Shown here one piece after another: positions 54,360-63,322 of a stretch of 64,000 bases of DNA. Source of the stretch: Phascolarctobacterium sp. (GTDB lineage: Bacteria > Bacillota > Negativicutes > Acidaminococcales > Acidaminococcaceae); assembly GCF_030531065.1 (NCBI RefSeq), contig NZ_JAUNOQ010000002.1, forward strand, positions 125,953-189,952, given 5' to 3'. The notes beneath the pieces are model-generated. The model was not told where the DNA came from. It searched no databases and saw only the letters and a program-made list of their open reading frames with translations. A program made the translations under genes and the position numbers. The first letter of the stretch is position 1; every line of letters begins with the position of its first letter.

Positions 54360-55421
54360 CTAACCAATTACTTGAAAACCTAATTTTTTCATTTCTTCAA
54401 CAAGTTCCTCTTTATGAATACTGCCGTCTGCAAACGCTTTCTGTAACCCTTGTCCAAAGGAAATTGTCGGCCCCTCGTTGCCTTTATACTGCATATATAG
54501 TTCTACCGGTTTCCACCCGCATAACGGCCACCAACGGCTATTGTTTGAAAAATTAGTATATAATTTAAGCAATGTCTTTAGCTGTGATTTGGTAAGACGT
54601 ACTCCTACTTCATCTAAATCGTCAAACAAATATTGAATTTGCCTTTTGACATCAGCATATAACACTGAACTGTTTAACCGCCACTCTATTGCTCGAAGCG
54701 TCTTTTCCAATTCTGTTACATCATAGTATTCCTTAAGCTCAGCTTTTACCCACACTCTCTTGGTATAATCATAGTTAATTATTTCATCCTTATGCCAGAA
54801 TACAAACTCGGTAAGGCGCTTTCCAGCGATTTTCACACCATTGGTATCAATATTATCCGAGTTTTGGTGTACAGTAAGAGATTTTATAAACCGCTTTAAT
54901 GCCCTCCCTTCCGACGAACGCCACAAATTACCCGGCTCTGCCCATGAAAGGACTTCTTCTCTTTCAAGTGCGCATAAAGTTCTTTTCATTTGTTCCTCAG
55001 CAAGTCTATAATAATCTGAAAATCTGCCGTACCCTTTACGATAAAGCTTTTTATTCACAATGAAGCGAGTTCCGGCATTGCCCCGCTTTTCATCTTCATA
55101 TAATTCATCTATTTCAAGCACATAATAGTCATAAGATTCATATCTAGCCACTTCTGAAAAAGCAAAAAAATCTTTTTTTAGGATTTGCTTTTTATCCGTA
55201 ATTTCTTTTTCGGCAAAACTAAATAACTCCCATGCCTCTTTAAGCATTAAAGCGCCATATAAATTTGAAAAGGCGCTATAGTATTTTTGTAGCAACTCTA
55301 GGTTAGCCTTTCCTCTTTCATTTGTGAAATCAAGACGTCCTTTAGATTCCAGAGCAAGAATTTGATACTTTTTATTCAAGTTTTTCTGCGATAGCGGTCT
55401 AGGTAATATTTTGCTAGGCAT
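54360..55421 (-). CDS. Hypothetical protein
   Basis: A 353-residue soluble protein I do not recognise. It is rich in charged and aromatic residues (for example YYRLAEEQMKRTLCALEREE and LIKSLT-like helices) and predicted mainly helical; TISFGQGLQKAFADGSIHKE near the C-terminus precedes a final helix. No signal peptide, membrane segment or catalytic motif. AT-rich, alone on its transcript within accessory DNA. It may be a mobile or defence-associated gene, but nothing in the sequence proves this. Confidence 0.6.
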   Translation of the reverse strand: MPSKILPRPLSQKNLNKKYQILALESKGRLDFTNERGKANLELLQKYYSAFSNLYGALMLKEAWELFSFAEKEITDKKQILKKDFFAFSEVARYESYDYYVLEIDELYEDEKRGNAGTRFIVNKKLYRKGYGRFSDYYRLAEEQMKRTLCALEREEVLSWAEPGNLWRSSEGRALKRFIKSLTVHQNSDNIDTNGVKIAGKRLTEFVFWHKDEIINYDYTKRVWVKAELKEYYDVTELEKTLRAIEWRLNSSVLYADVKRQIQYLFDDLDEVGVRLTKSQLKTLLKLYTNFSNNSRWWPLCGWKPVELYMQYKGNEGPTISFGQGLQKAFADGSIHKEELVEEMKKLGFQVIG

Positions 55422-55561
55422 GGTAACTATCCTCCATTATGAAAATCATGATACAAAAACTCTTTACAGTACCTATGAAATTTCTTTTTCCTATACGCTT
55501 AATTTTATTTTATCATCAATCTGCTATATTTCAGATTAAGAAAATATTCCTACGTCCATAG

Positions 55562-55891
55562 TTATTCTCTGTTTTCCATAGCTGTTTTAAGCTTATCGGC
55601 CAGCGTAAAAGTAAAGCCAACGCTTTTTCTTCTGGCGACTTCCTCTCGCAAAGCTTTCCGAGCTAACAAGTCAGCCATAACATTAAAATATTCCAAAGAA
55701 TGCCCTCTTACTTTTTTAAACGTCAGGCTGTGCTTTTCTCTGAACTTTATTATCAATTCCTTATACCAGGTATCCACGCTGGTTTGAGGCTGATATTCTT
55801 TCTTCCCCATCGCGCTGACACTGCTGTTATCATGCTTTATAATAAGATTTTTAATATGCCGCTTCTTTCTTAAGCCCCATAACCAACACAC
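55562..55891 (-). pseudogene. C-terminal fragment of an RNase HI-like protein
   Basis: About 109 codons ending with FREKHSLTFKKVRGHSLEYF then NVMADLLARKALREE, which matches the last part of RNase HI (the KVxGHSxxxxN-x2-AD segment with catalytic His and Asp). The first acidic residues of the active site are not encoded upstream, so this is a truncated copy. Confidence 0.65.
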
Positions 55892-55936
55892 CTCAATCCA
55901 TATATAAGCTGAAATTTATAACTTGACATGCTCTAT

Positions 55937-57334
55937 CTATTTAACTCTGATATATTTCTGATTCTTGCTTTTAGGCTTATCCGGTATTGTCATAGCAAGC
56001 TTACCATCAGCGAGCAATGCTCTTAAATATTTATTGACAAAATAGGCTCTGCTACCTACATTCATGAAAGCTGTCATCTCTGCCCGTGACCGTGGCTGCT
56101 CGCAAAAAACAAGTAAAGCTAGTACTTTTTCATCTGCATCATGTACACCGTCATGTACACCATCAACTACACCGACATGTACACCGTCATAGTTTACATT
56201 CTTCAAAATAACTCTAAAGTCCGATGCAGTCGAAATAAATTCCGGTTTCATCGTTTCATCATAACCGGGTAAATTTTTAGTTTCATTTAATATTTTTCTT
56301 AAACCGCTACCGCGGCGTTCCATATACTTCATCCTATGGAATAAATCAGCTAAAATTGGATTCCTACGCATAGAACCAACGCTATCTAAATCATATTCTT
56401 GTATCAGCTTCCCACTAAACATACCTCCCGGAGATTGAATTTCAACTCTATCGTCGTACATATCAATATGTATTTCGCTCCCCATTATTATATAATCACG
56501 ATGAATCAACGCGTTAACCAAAGCTTCTGTAACAGCGCGCATAGAATAGTCCGGCTTATCAACTCTATACTCATCTTTCTTTTCAAAACGAACTTTAGAG
56601 TTATTCTTAATAAAATCATATGCACTTTGCAATAAATAAATCAGATTACCTTCATATTCCTTATCATCAAGAGCATCATCAAAAATAGAACCTTTGTCCA
56701 AGCCATTCCATCTGGTACAAAAAATACGTGAATTATAAACTATATGCTGATCCGCCAATAGTTTTCCTGCATTAGTCAGATATCCATTATCAGCAAGCCC
56801 AAACGAATAGTAATCTTTGCCTTCCAAAGTAATTCCTGTACGCTCCCTATACGTAGCTTCTAATTGATTAAAGCTATAATCAACTTTTTTAGCATCAGAG
56901 CGCAACGAATCATATGATTGATTATTCCCTTTTAAAATTAATTCGTTAAGTAGATAATCTGGCGCTACTATAGTCTCATTCCCCACTCTAACATATGCTT
57001 CCATAACGCCGTCTGCTTTATAATAATATGGAGTTGAACGACCAGAAGTAACTGTTAGAACGAGTAAAAATTTACCATTTTCATTAATTGCTGACAAAAC
57101 AAACTGCGGCAAAGGCGTAATTCTTTCTTTAATTAATCTACTGATAATTTCCGCATCTGATTGAGCATTATTCAAACCTGTAACAGTCCCATCATTAGCG
57201 ACGCCAAATAATAACACTCCCCCTATACCATTAGCGTACGCGCTAACGCTTTTTAACCAACTTTTGGGTTTCTTCTTTTCCAAAGCGATTTTAAAATCAT
57301 ATTCCGTTGCTTCAGCAATAATTTTTTCAAGCAT
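55937..57334 (-). CDS. AlbA_2 (Schlafen-type) DNA-binding and ATP-binding regulator-like protein
   Basis: A 465-residue protein of the group often called RecG-related transcriptional regulators. The N-terminal AlbA_2/Schlafen domain has LKSVSAYANGIGGVLLFGVA followed by NDGTVTGL; the middle has AVTEALVNALIHRDYIIMGS and RVEIQSPGGM, an HATPase_c-like fold, and ERRGSGLRKI. Near residues 390-410 is an imperfect repeat built from GVH and DGVHD units, then a winged-helix end (PRSRAEMTAFMNVGSRAYFV). No nuclease motifs. It may be a DNA-binding switch; it stands alone with its own start (MLEKIIAE) after GGAG. Confidence 0.85.
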   Translation of the reverse strand: MLEKIIAEATEYDFKIALEKKKPKSWLKSVSAYANGIGGVLLFGVANDGTVTGLNNAQSDAEIISRLIKERITPLPQFVLSAINENGKFLLVLTVTSGRSTPYYYKADGVMEAYVRVGNETIVAPDYLLNELILKGNNQSYDSLRSDAKKVDYSFNQLEATYRERTGITLEGKDYYSFGLADNGYLTNAGKLLADQHIVYNSRIFCTRWNGLDKGSIFDDALDDKEYEGNLIYLLQSAYDFIKNNSKVRFEKKDEYRVDKPDYSMRAVTEALVNALIHRDYIIMGSEIHIDMYDDRVEIQSPGGMFSGKLIQEYDLDSVGSMRRNPILADLFHRMKYMERRGSGLRKILNETKNLPGYDETMKPEFISTASDFRVILKNVNYDGVHVGVVDGVHDGVHDADEKVLALLVFCEQPRSRAEMTAFMNVGSRAYFVNKYLRALLADGKLAMTIPDKPKSKNQKYIRVK

Positions 57335-57407
57335 ACTGAGCTCCTTTTTAGGCTTTTAAAAGAAAAACCTAGATCAAAATTATTATGGTTTATCCCAAAA
57401 ACTTCAA

Positions 57408-58172
57408 TTACATTGCAACTCTTCCGATAAAAGCTGCCATGTTCTTTTTAAAATCTGAAAGATCGTAAAATTGTTTATCAGCAGCACTCATTAGAAGTTT
57501 TTGATCTTTTTTACCCAAGTTACCAAAATTATCATAAACTACTGCACCGGTAAAAGGAATATCAGCATTTTGAAAAGACAACATAGAAATCACCGCCGTT
57601 TTAGCTCTGTCAGAGCCCTTAACGGTGAATAAGTAAATAGGTTTATTCATATTAGGAAAGCAATAGTCTACAGTTAACTCATCGCGTCCTGGTATTGGAG
57701 CAAAATCTTTTTTAGGGTCAAATCGATGTAAGTTAGTTATAACAAAATCATTTACCTGCTCAAAAAACAACGATGTTATCACATCCCGTTGGTAAAAAGA
57801 CATTGCACTTATTTTATTTATAGTTTGCGTCATCGAAAGAATTGTTTGAAATAAAAACTCCGGCTTAGTGCTAATAGATAAATTTTCATCATAGCTAGAT
57901 ACATTATTTTCTTTGAGAATACTTTTTAAAATATTTTTTTTCCGTTCTGTATCTATATCGTAATCATAAGACAAGCGCATCAGTGTTATTCCGCAGTCGC
58001 ACACTGTAAGCAGCGGACTTTCTGGATTAACCTTAACAAATATGTCAATCATATCACCGTCAGAATGATAAAAAGGCGCAAATATTTGATATAAGCCTTC
58101 TTTTCTTTCAGTGATTGTAAAGCTATTATTTAGATTTGTTTTTAGTATGTTTATCAATCCTGTTTTGTCCAT
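57408..58172 (-). CDS. DUF1828/DUF1829 domain protein
   Basis: A 254-residue soluble protein with an N-terminal DUF1828 domain: YQIFAPFYHSDGDMIDIFVK then VCDCGITLMRLSYDYDIDTE are its hallmark segments. The C-terminal half (TVKGSDRAKTAVISMLSFQN) resembles DUF1829. These domains occur as small mobile genes and as putative antitoxin-like partners; a biochemical role is not established. It follows the 58203 gene by 30 bases on the same strand, so the two probably form one operon. Confidence 0.75.
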   Translation of the reverse strand: MDKTGLINILKTNLNNSFTITERKEGLYQIFAPFYHSDGDMIDIFVKVNPESPLLTVCDCGITLMRLSYDYDIDTERKKNILKSILKENNVSSYDENLSISTKPEFLFQTILSMTQTINKISAMSFYQRDVITSLFFEQVNDFVITNLHRFDPKKDFAPIPGRDELTVDYCFPNMNKPIYLFTVKGSDRAKTAVISMLSFQNADIPFTGAVVYDNFGNLGKKDQKLLMSAADKQFYDLSDFKKNMAAFIGRVAM

Positions 58173-58202
58173 TATATAACCTCCTAAGCGGATATAAACA
58201 TA

Positions 58203-58688
58203 TTATATATCACTAAAGAGAGATTGGCTTCTTATTTGAGGAAAAAAGTTACAAGCATCTTGTATACCACAATTTAGGCAGAAAAAAGACAATGCTTCGT
58301 CAAATGTGTTATATTTCGCAGTTATCTCGATTCCTTCAATTGTAGGCTTATAAATTTCATTTTCAATGTTCTTTGCAGTTATTTTATGAATGTGCGGTTT
58401 AAAATGTTCTTTTATTTTAATGTTACCGCCATGTGGACCGTTACATCTGTATAATATGATATTCTTGTTAAGCTCAGCATTTTTCCAAATAAGCCCTAGC
58501 GAAAAGTTATCTGGAAGTTGTGTGTTTTGCCTTATAAATACGCTAAAATGTTCCTGTCCGTCACTAGAACTCAACTCCATATCGTTGCGCAGGTTGACAC
58601 CATGCTCTTCCATATGCCTTTTGGGATTTTGGATTATTATTTTATTACACGTAATCATACGGTTAATTATATCATCTGTAATACACAT
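58203..58688 (-). CDS. Hypothetical partner of the DUF1828 protein
   Basis: A 161-residue protein. The central CNGPHGGNIKIKEHFKPHIH and the DIINRMITCNKIIIQNPKRH start fit a small family often seen directly beside DUF1828 genes (DUF6978-like; from memory). Cys and His residues near the end (FFCLNCGIQDACNFF) could bind metal. ATG at 58688 with GGAGG upstream; a slightly earlier in-frame start has no site. It is the first gene of the pair. A toxin-antitoxin relation with its neighbour is possible but unproven. Confidence 0.65.
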   Translation of the reverse strand: MCITDDIINRMITCNKIIIQNPKRHMEEHGVNLRNDMELSSSDGQEHFSVFIRQNTQLPDNFSLGLIWKNAELNKNIILYRCNGPHGGNIKIKEHFKPHIHKITAKNIENEIYKPTIEGIEITAKYNTFDEALSFFCLNCGIQDACNFFPQIRSQSLFSDI

Positions 58689-58787
58689 GCCAAGCCCTCC
58701 TTTACTCATCATTGATATTTAATTTCCCCTCACCGCTTCGCCGCTACAAATTCCAAAACATCGTACAAAAACTTTTAGAATTAACAA

Positions 58788-59612
58788 CTACCTTTGCACA
58801 GCTTGCTTATAATAAGACTGCTTGATTACCGTATTTCCCAAGCCCTTTTCTTTCAACAATTCTACTATCTTCATCTCCATTTCAGTATTCACCCATGGAG
58901 ACAATATTACCTCATCTATCAATTTATTCAAATTACAATCTACCATAGTATACTCTATGCCATTGTTTTTATCCAAATTTATTCTAAAGAAATCTTCTAT
59001 TGAATTAATGCCATTCAACTCCTGAATGATTTTATTAGTTTCATCAAAATTCACAACAGCTAACCGTAGCTCTTTTTCCCAATCATAAGTAACTTTATCC
59101 TTTAAAAAAGCAAAAGAAAATGGATCATAATTTTTATTACGATATTTCTCATGTCTAACATACTTAATTTTACCTATAAAAACTTCTTGCTTAGTGCTAG
59201 AAAATGCATCTTTAAGATTTCCTATCGTTGTTTTGATAGCAACAGCTCCTTCGATATTATCACGCCCAGCATACTCCTTCCACATTCTATAATTTTCTTT
59301 ATCAGAAAGACTCCAGCAATTAATACATGTAAAATGTTGACAAAATTTTACTATTTGATTAAGTTTAGCATAATCATGATATGCTTCTATTATTTCATTC
59401 CGAAATTGTACTCGCAAAAATCCACCAGCAAGAATATTTCTATTCGCATATGGTATCATGCCCTCTTTTGGATCGGTTTCAATAAATTTTGAGATTTCTC
59501 TAAAATAAATTTGTTTTCTACTTAGCAAATCCAAAAACTTTTCATAAGACCAATAACGTATTATCGAACTATCGTCCGGTGGAGTATTCCATAGATCAGA
59601 AAATGTATACAT
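58788..59612 (-). CDS. DUF2971 domain protein
   Basis: A 274-residue protein of the DUF2971 family. Landmarks are IIRYWSYEKFLDLLSRKQIY near the start (the family's RY-x(n)-F motif), INCWSLSDKENYRMWKEYAG and EKELRLAVVNFDE, followed by EVILSPW. Many DUF2971 genes sit in defence or mobile regions; enzymatic role unknown. The ATG lies in AT-rich sequence with a weak ribosome site. It is 75 bases from the membrane-anchored gene upstream, on the same strand. Confidence 0.75.
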   Translation of the reverse strand: MYTFSDLWNTPPDDSSIIRYWSYEKFLDLLSRKQIYFREISKFIETDPKEGMIPYANRNILAGGFLRVQFRNEIIEAYHDYAKLNQIVKFCQHFTCINCWSLSDKENYRMWKEYAGRDNIEGAVAIKTTIGNLKDAFSSTKQEVFIGKIKYVRHEKYRNKNYDPFSFAFLKDKVTYDWEKELRLAVVNFDETNKIIQELNGINSIEDFFRINLDKNNGIEYTMVDCNLNKLIDEVILSPWVNTEMEMKIVELLKEKGLGNTVIKQSYYKQAVQR

Positions 59613-59690
59613 AAACTCATTACCTCATTCCTTAGATTTTCTCAAAAAATCATTATACTCCTCTATATTAAAAATACTAATATATTCCTT

Positions 59691-60263
59691 CTACATATTA
59701 TCTTTCTCTTCTTCCCAACCAAATCTTTTGTCACAACATTCATCTAAAGTTTCTAGATACCGATCCGTTTGCTCTAAAAATTTGATTATATATCTACAAT
59801 TAGCTTCGAGAACTTCAGCAATATCTTTCGACTTTACTATATTATTCCCTAGCGGATTCTTTATTTTAGCTTTACATATTGCTACATTTAAACAACCTTC
59901 CATTAGGCTAATAGCAAACCACTGCTTAATTTTTTTACAAAAATATTGATGTCTATCAACTAATAAATTCTTTTGAAAAATTCTTATATAATCTATATTT
60001 TGAATTGCAGCAATATATTGTCTCACTATCGGAAGATGGTAACCTAAAAAGTCATCCGGTATAATTATATCCGGCTTATCTAAATATTCTTCAATATTTC
60101 TATGCATCAAATATAAATGCTTATATAATTCCAATGCTTGCTGAAACATTAATGCTTCACAATCCATTTTATTATAACTATATTTTCGGAACTCACACAA
60201 TAAAATTGTAATGAAGCTTACAAATAACCCGCCACAAATTGTTAAAGCAAAGTTGTTCGACAT
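59691..60263 (-). CDS. Hypothetical membrane-anchored protein
   Basis: A 190-residue protein with one N-terminal membrane segment (LTICGGLFVSFITILL) followed by a cytoplasmic helical domain (YKHLYLMHRNIEEYLDKPDI and CRYIIKFLEQTDRYLETLDE). No recognised family. Its ATG is within TGATGGTGGATG, overlapping the end of a 37-codon membrane peptide gene, with GGTGG as ribosome site, suggesting coupled translation. Confidence 0.6.
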   Translation of the reverse strand: MSNNFALTICGGLFVSFITILLCEFRKYSYNKMDCEALMFQQALELYKHLYLMHRNIEEYLDKPDIIIPDDFLGYHLPIVRQYIAAIQNIDYIRIFQKNLLVDRHQYFCKKIKQWFAISLMEGCLNVAICKAKIKNPLGNNIVKSKDIAEVLEANCRYIIKFLEQTDRYLETLDECCDKRFGWEEEKDNM

Positions 60264-60269
60264 CCACCA

Positions 60270-60383
60270 TCAATTAGGTGTAAAAAAATAGTTTTCGATA
60301 TTTAATGTTATTAGATAAGTAAGGAGCATAAGTCCAATACTTAAAATAGCTGTGAATTTTATAGTTCTTATATTTTCTCGCAT
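60270..60383 (-). CDS. Small single-pass membrane peptide
   Basis: 37 residues, beginning MRENIRTIKFTAILSIGLML with LTYLITLNI, i.e. a basic start and one hydrophobic segment, then a short tail. Too small for certainty; evidence is the coupling to the next gene and the typical composition of a membrane peptide. No clear ribosome site of its own. Confidence 0.35.
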   Translation of the reverse strand: MRENIRTIKFTAILSIGLMLLTYLITLNIENYFFTPN

Positions 60384-60785
60384 ATTATCAATTACCAAAC
60401 GGCTTTCTGCTTAAATGATTTATATACGACGCAAGTTCATGCTAACGCCCTTGATTAAACAATAGTTCCGTCGTTTGACACTCTCTTACTAAATCATATA
60501 TTTCTTTAAGCAACCTCATCTGCTCGATAATTTTATTTTACATAACCGTCATTCTCCTTCGCATAGCACAAATGCTTAGATTACAAAAAAATATATACCT
60601 CTCGCAGCTTCATTATACTATGCTCTATCAGCAAAACAATAGTTTGAATTTTGCAAATAAATTTTAATATTATATCTTCATCCTCGATATTATATTGTGA
60701 ATTTTAAATATTTATATGCATATAAATTGCGTATTTCCTCTGTAAAATCTATTTTTATAATACCTAATGACTGCTTTTTATGTTT
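60384..60785. other. Intergenic stretch with a broken small frame
   Basis: About 400 AT-rich bases. Around 60460-60545 (minus) a short frame reads KIIEQMRLLKEIYDLVRECQ but has a TAA in its second codon after a good GGAG site, so it looks decayed. No promoter was identified with confidence. Confidence 0.4.
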
Positions 60786-61940
60786 TTATTTATTACTATC
60801 CCTACTATTTAGTATGATATCAATAACATTTATTCTTAAGTTATTAGTTGCAATCTCGCCCAACTTACAACTACAAAACCAGCAAACTACAAAAACTATA
60901 ACTGCAGTACACACAAAAAGTATACTATACAAATTAATGGCTTTATCTAAAGCATTTGGCAAAGATAGAAGCTTTTCATTCCACCCATTTAAAATTGGCA
61001 AAGCTCCAAATAAAAATCCAATTATAGCTAAAGCTCCTGCTAAAGCTATAGTTCCATAAAAATTTACTAAGTTTTGTTTGTGATCACGCTCAGTTACGAT
61101 AAGTGCTCTCTCTTTCTCTAGATACGATACTGCCTTAGTTTGGTATTCAAACATTATCTCATCAAAATTAATGCTCAAATCTCGATGAATAATTTTCTTG
61201 AAATTCTTAAATGATGCATCTATTATATTAAATTTAACTGCAGTTTCAACTATTGGTTGTGTTTCAAGATCGCAATAATATTTTTTATTTTTCACTGCAT
61301 CTTTTTCAATATCAGAAGCAGCATTTATGACTGATACGCTTAAGAACGAAAGAATTAGTACTCCTAGCCACCACATAAATATAAAAATAATAGTTCTAGG
61401 GTCATAGGCCAACAAATCTCCCTTTATAACGCAATATCCTACTCTTAAGGTTTCACAAAAAGAAGAAAAAGCCTCGTAATTTTTATTAAAATCAGCACAT
61501 TCTTGATACAATATGCCCAAACTAACTAGAGTATTAAAAACTACAATAATATATTCAATTACAGTATACGCCAGTGCTCCCAGCAACCTAATATGGTGAT
61601 TTCTTTGCTTAAAAAAGATAATTATATTTACAAGATATACAGCAAGTATGAATGTTCCTATTATTATTTCCTTGTACTGATTATTATATACAATTTTAAT
61701 CATAGCTGGAGTTACAAACATAAACAATGCAGTATATCCAACAACTAATAATAACAATAACATAGCCTCAAATAATGTATAAATGCTTCCTACGCTAACG
61801 CCAATATTCAATCGTAAACATCGTTTATTCAGCATTTCACTAATTTTATATATACACACAAAGTTATCTTTTGCAAAAATAAACTTACAGAAAATATAGT
61901 AGAACAAACAATTTATTATAAGCAATGTATAAATAGGCAT
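60786..61940 (-). CDS. Hypothetical multi-pass membrane protein
   Basis: A 384-residue protein with about seven hydrophobic segments: five in the first 200 residues (for example YTLFEAMLLLLLVVGYTALF), a ~90-residue cytoplasmic helical stretch (FKNFKKIIHRDLSINFDEIM then YLEKERALIVTERDHKQN), and two more at the C-terminus (GTIALAGALAIIGFLFGALP). Family not recognised. It is AT-rich and stands between the unknown membrane-anchored protein and the damaged polysaccharide genes. It could be an accessory surface or defence protein; no motif supports a specific role. Confidence 0.6.
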   Translation of the reverse strand: MPIYTLLIINCLFYYIFCKFIFAKDNFVCIYKISEMLNKRCLRLNIGVSVGSIYTLFEAMLLLLLVVGYTALFMFVTPAMIKIVYNNQYKEIIIGTFILAVYLVNIIIFFKQRNHHIRLLGALAYTVIEYIIVVFNTLVSLGILYQECADFNKNYEAFSSFCETLRVGYCVIKGDLLAYDPRTIIFIFMWWLGVLILSFLSVSVINAASDIEKDAVKNKKYYCDLETQPIVETAVKFNIIDASFKNFKKIIHRDLSINFDEIMFEYQTKAVSYLEKERALIVTERDHKQNLVNFYGTIALAGALAIIGFLFGALPILNGWNEKLLSLPNALDKAINLYSILFVCTAVIVFVVCWFCSCKLGEIATNNLRINVIDIILNSRDSNK

Positions 61941-61970
61941 ATTACTACCTTCTCCTGTTATATTATGCTT

Positions 61971-62450
61971 TTATTTACTAATGCATTTCATGATATATCT
62001 CTCTACCGCGTCCTGCCAATCCGGCAGCGGCTCAAAAACTTTTTCTACTAACAACCTTGCCAAATCAAAGGTATATGTCTGGGTACCAATTTGGTCGCTT
62101 ACTACGCGCAAAGTATCATACTTCTTCCCCAAGTTCAACATTGTTTTAATAAAGTTATTACCGTTAGCGCCAAACACCCAGGCGATGCGCACAATAAAAT
62201 ATTTTTCCAAAAGCTTTGCTACCGCCAGTTCGCTCCGCAATTTACTTTCGCCGTAAACATTCAGCGGCGCGTAATTTTTGCAATCCGGCTGCCACGGTTC
62301 GGCACCTTGCCCGTCAAAAACATAATCTGTGCTGATATACATCTTTTTACAATTTAACTTTTTACAAACTTCCGCAACATTGTGTGTTCCGTCCGCGTTA
62401 ATAGCGAAAACTTGCGCGCGGTTAACCGCTTTATCCGCAGCAGCTACACC
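61971..62450 (-). pseudogene. rmlD: dTDP-4-dehydrorhamnose reductase remnant
   Basis: The frame contains INADGTHNVAEVCKKL, YISTDYVFDGQGAEPWQPD and NVYGESKLRSELAVAKLLEK (YxxxK catalytic motif) of RmlD/RfbD. The N-terminal NAD-binding half is missing: upstream of 62450 the frame meets a stop. The end joins DLARLLVEK directly to EPLPDWQDAVERYI, which is the normal C-terminus of RmlD, so roughly 60 residues between them have been deleted. Nonfunctional remnant of a rhamnose pathway gene. Confidence 0.8.
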
Positions 62451-62491
62451 TGTTCACATCATGCGCACACAATTTAAACTTAAATTGCACT

Positions 62492-62513
62492 GCAGTGTAT
62501 TATAATACACTGC
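62492..62513. promoter_or_regulatory. 22-base perfect palindrome
   Basis: Each half is GCAGTGTATTA; the second half is its exact reverse complement. CACTGC also occurs directly to the left. It lies downstream of the acetyltransferase remnant and upstream of the rmlD remnant. It could be an operator or a stem-loop; it has no T-run for a terminator. Confidence 0.45.
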
Positions 62514-62627
62514 CTAATTTTATTGCTCCAAACACTTCTCTAGATTTTCAAAAGTAATGACTAAAAACACTTCTACAAAATTATTTTCATTTAATATATT
62601 CAAATTACTCTCCTAATAAAATTCTCA

Positions 62628-63322
62628 TTAAATATTTTCTTGTTCGCCATAATATCGGATAAATTTTTCTGGACTATACCATAAAGAGAAGCTCTCTTTA
62701 ATTTTATCGTCATCCCAATTCCACCATTTTATTTTTAATAATTTCTCGATAACTTCATCAGAAAAACGATATTTAAGCAAGCGGTCTACCCCCCGATTAC
62801 TGCATATGGAGGAACGTCTTTTCTTACAATACTGCCAGCCGCAATCACAGCTCCATCACCAATTTTTACATTATTAAATATAATACTACCCGCCCCTATC
62901 CAAACATCATTCCCGATTTCTATAGAATGTTCTATATTCGGACAAAATTCATCTAGTCTATCTTTAGAGCAAAAGCCATACTCTTTTAATGTAGCTATCG
63001 AACTAGTAGTAACCCAGTCCATATTGTGTCCATTAGGAACTGTTATAGAATGCGGAGCAATTGAACAAAAAGCGCCTATTTTCTTAACAAATAGCGTACC
63101 TAAATTTTGATAACCATAAGTATATCTTCCAACTTCTACTCCATCATACTTCTCCCACCAATACCTTGCTAAATTATCTTGCCAGCCATAGTTATTATGA
63201 GATTTTTTATAAATATACTTAGGGCAATTACTTGTTCCCCTAATAAATCTAACTATCGAACACAAATAAGCTTCGCTATCAGTAATTTTATATTTATTCA
63301 CAAGGTTTATGTCCATCTTCAT
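62628..63322 (-). pseudogene. Hexapeptide acetyltransferase (CatB/LPS type), frameshifted
   Basis: A left-handed beta-helix acyltransferase. The first frame (63322-62786) gives ten or more hexapeptide turns with VGRYTYG, FCSIAPHSITVPNGHNMDW (catalytic His) and IGNDVWIGAGSIIFNNVKIG, ending VPPYAVIGG at a run of six G. Translation in the next frame continues VDRLLKYRFSDEVIEKLLKI then WWNWDDDKI and ends at 62628, exactly the expected C-terminus. A seventh G would restore the whole ~230-residue protein, so this is a one-base deletion. ATG at 63322 with AAGGAG. Confidence 0.85.

Noticed and set aside
56140-56195. CRISPR-like tandem repeat
   Set aside because: The units are 12-18 bases, in frame and inside the AlbA_2-type gene; they encode the GVH/DGVHD repeat.
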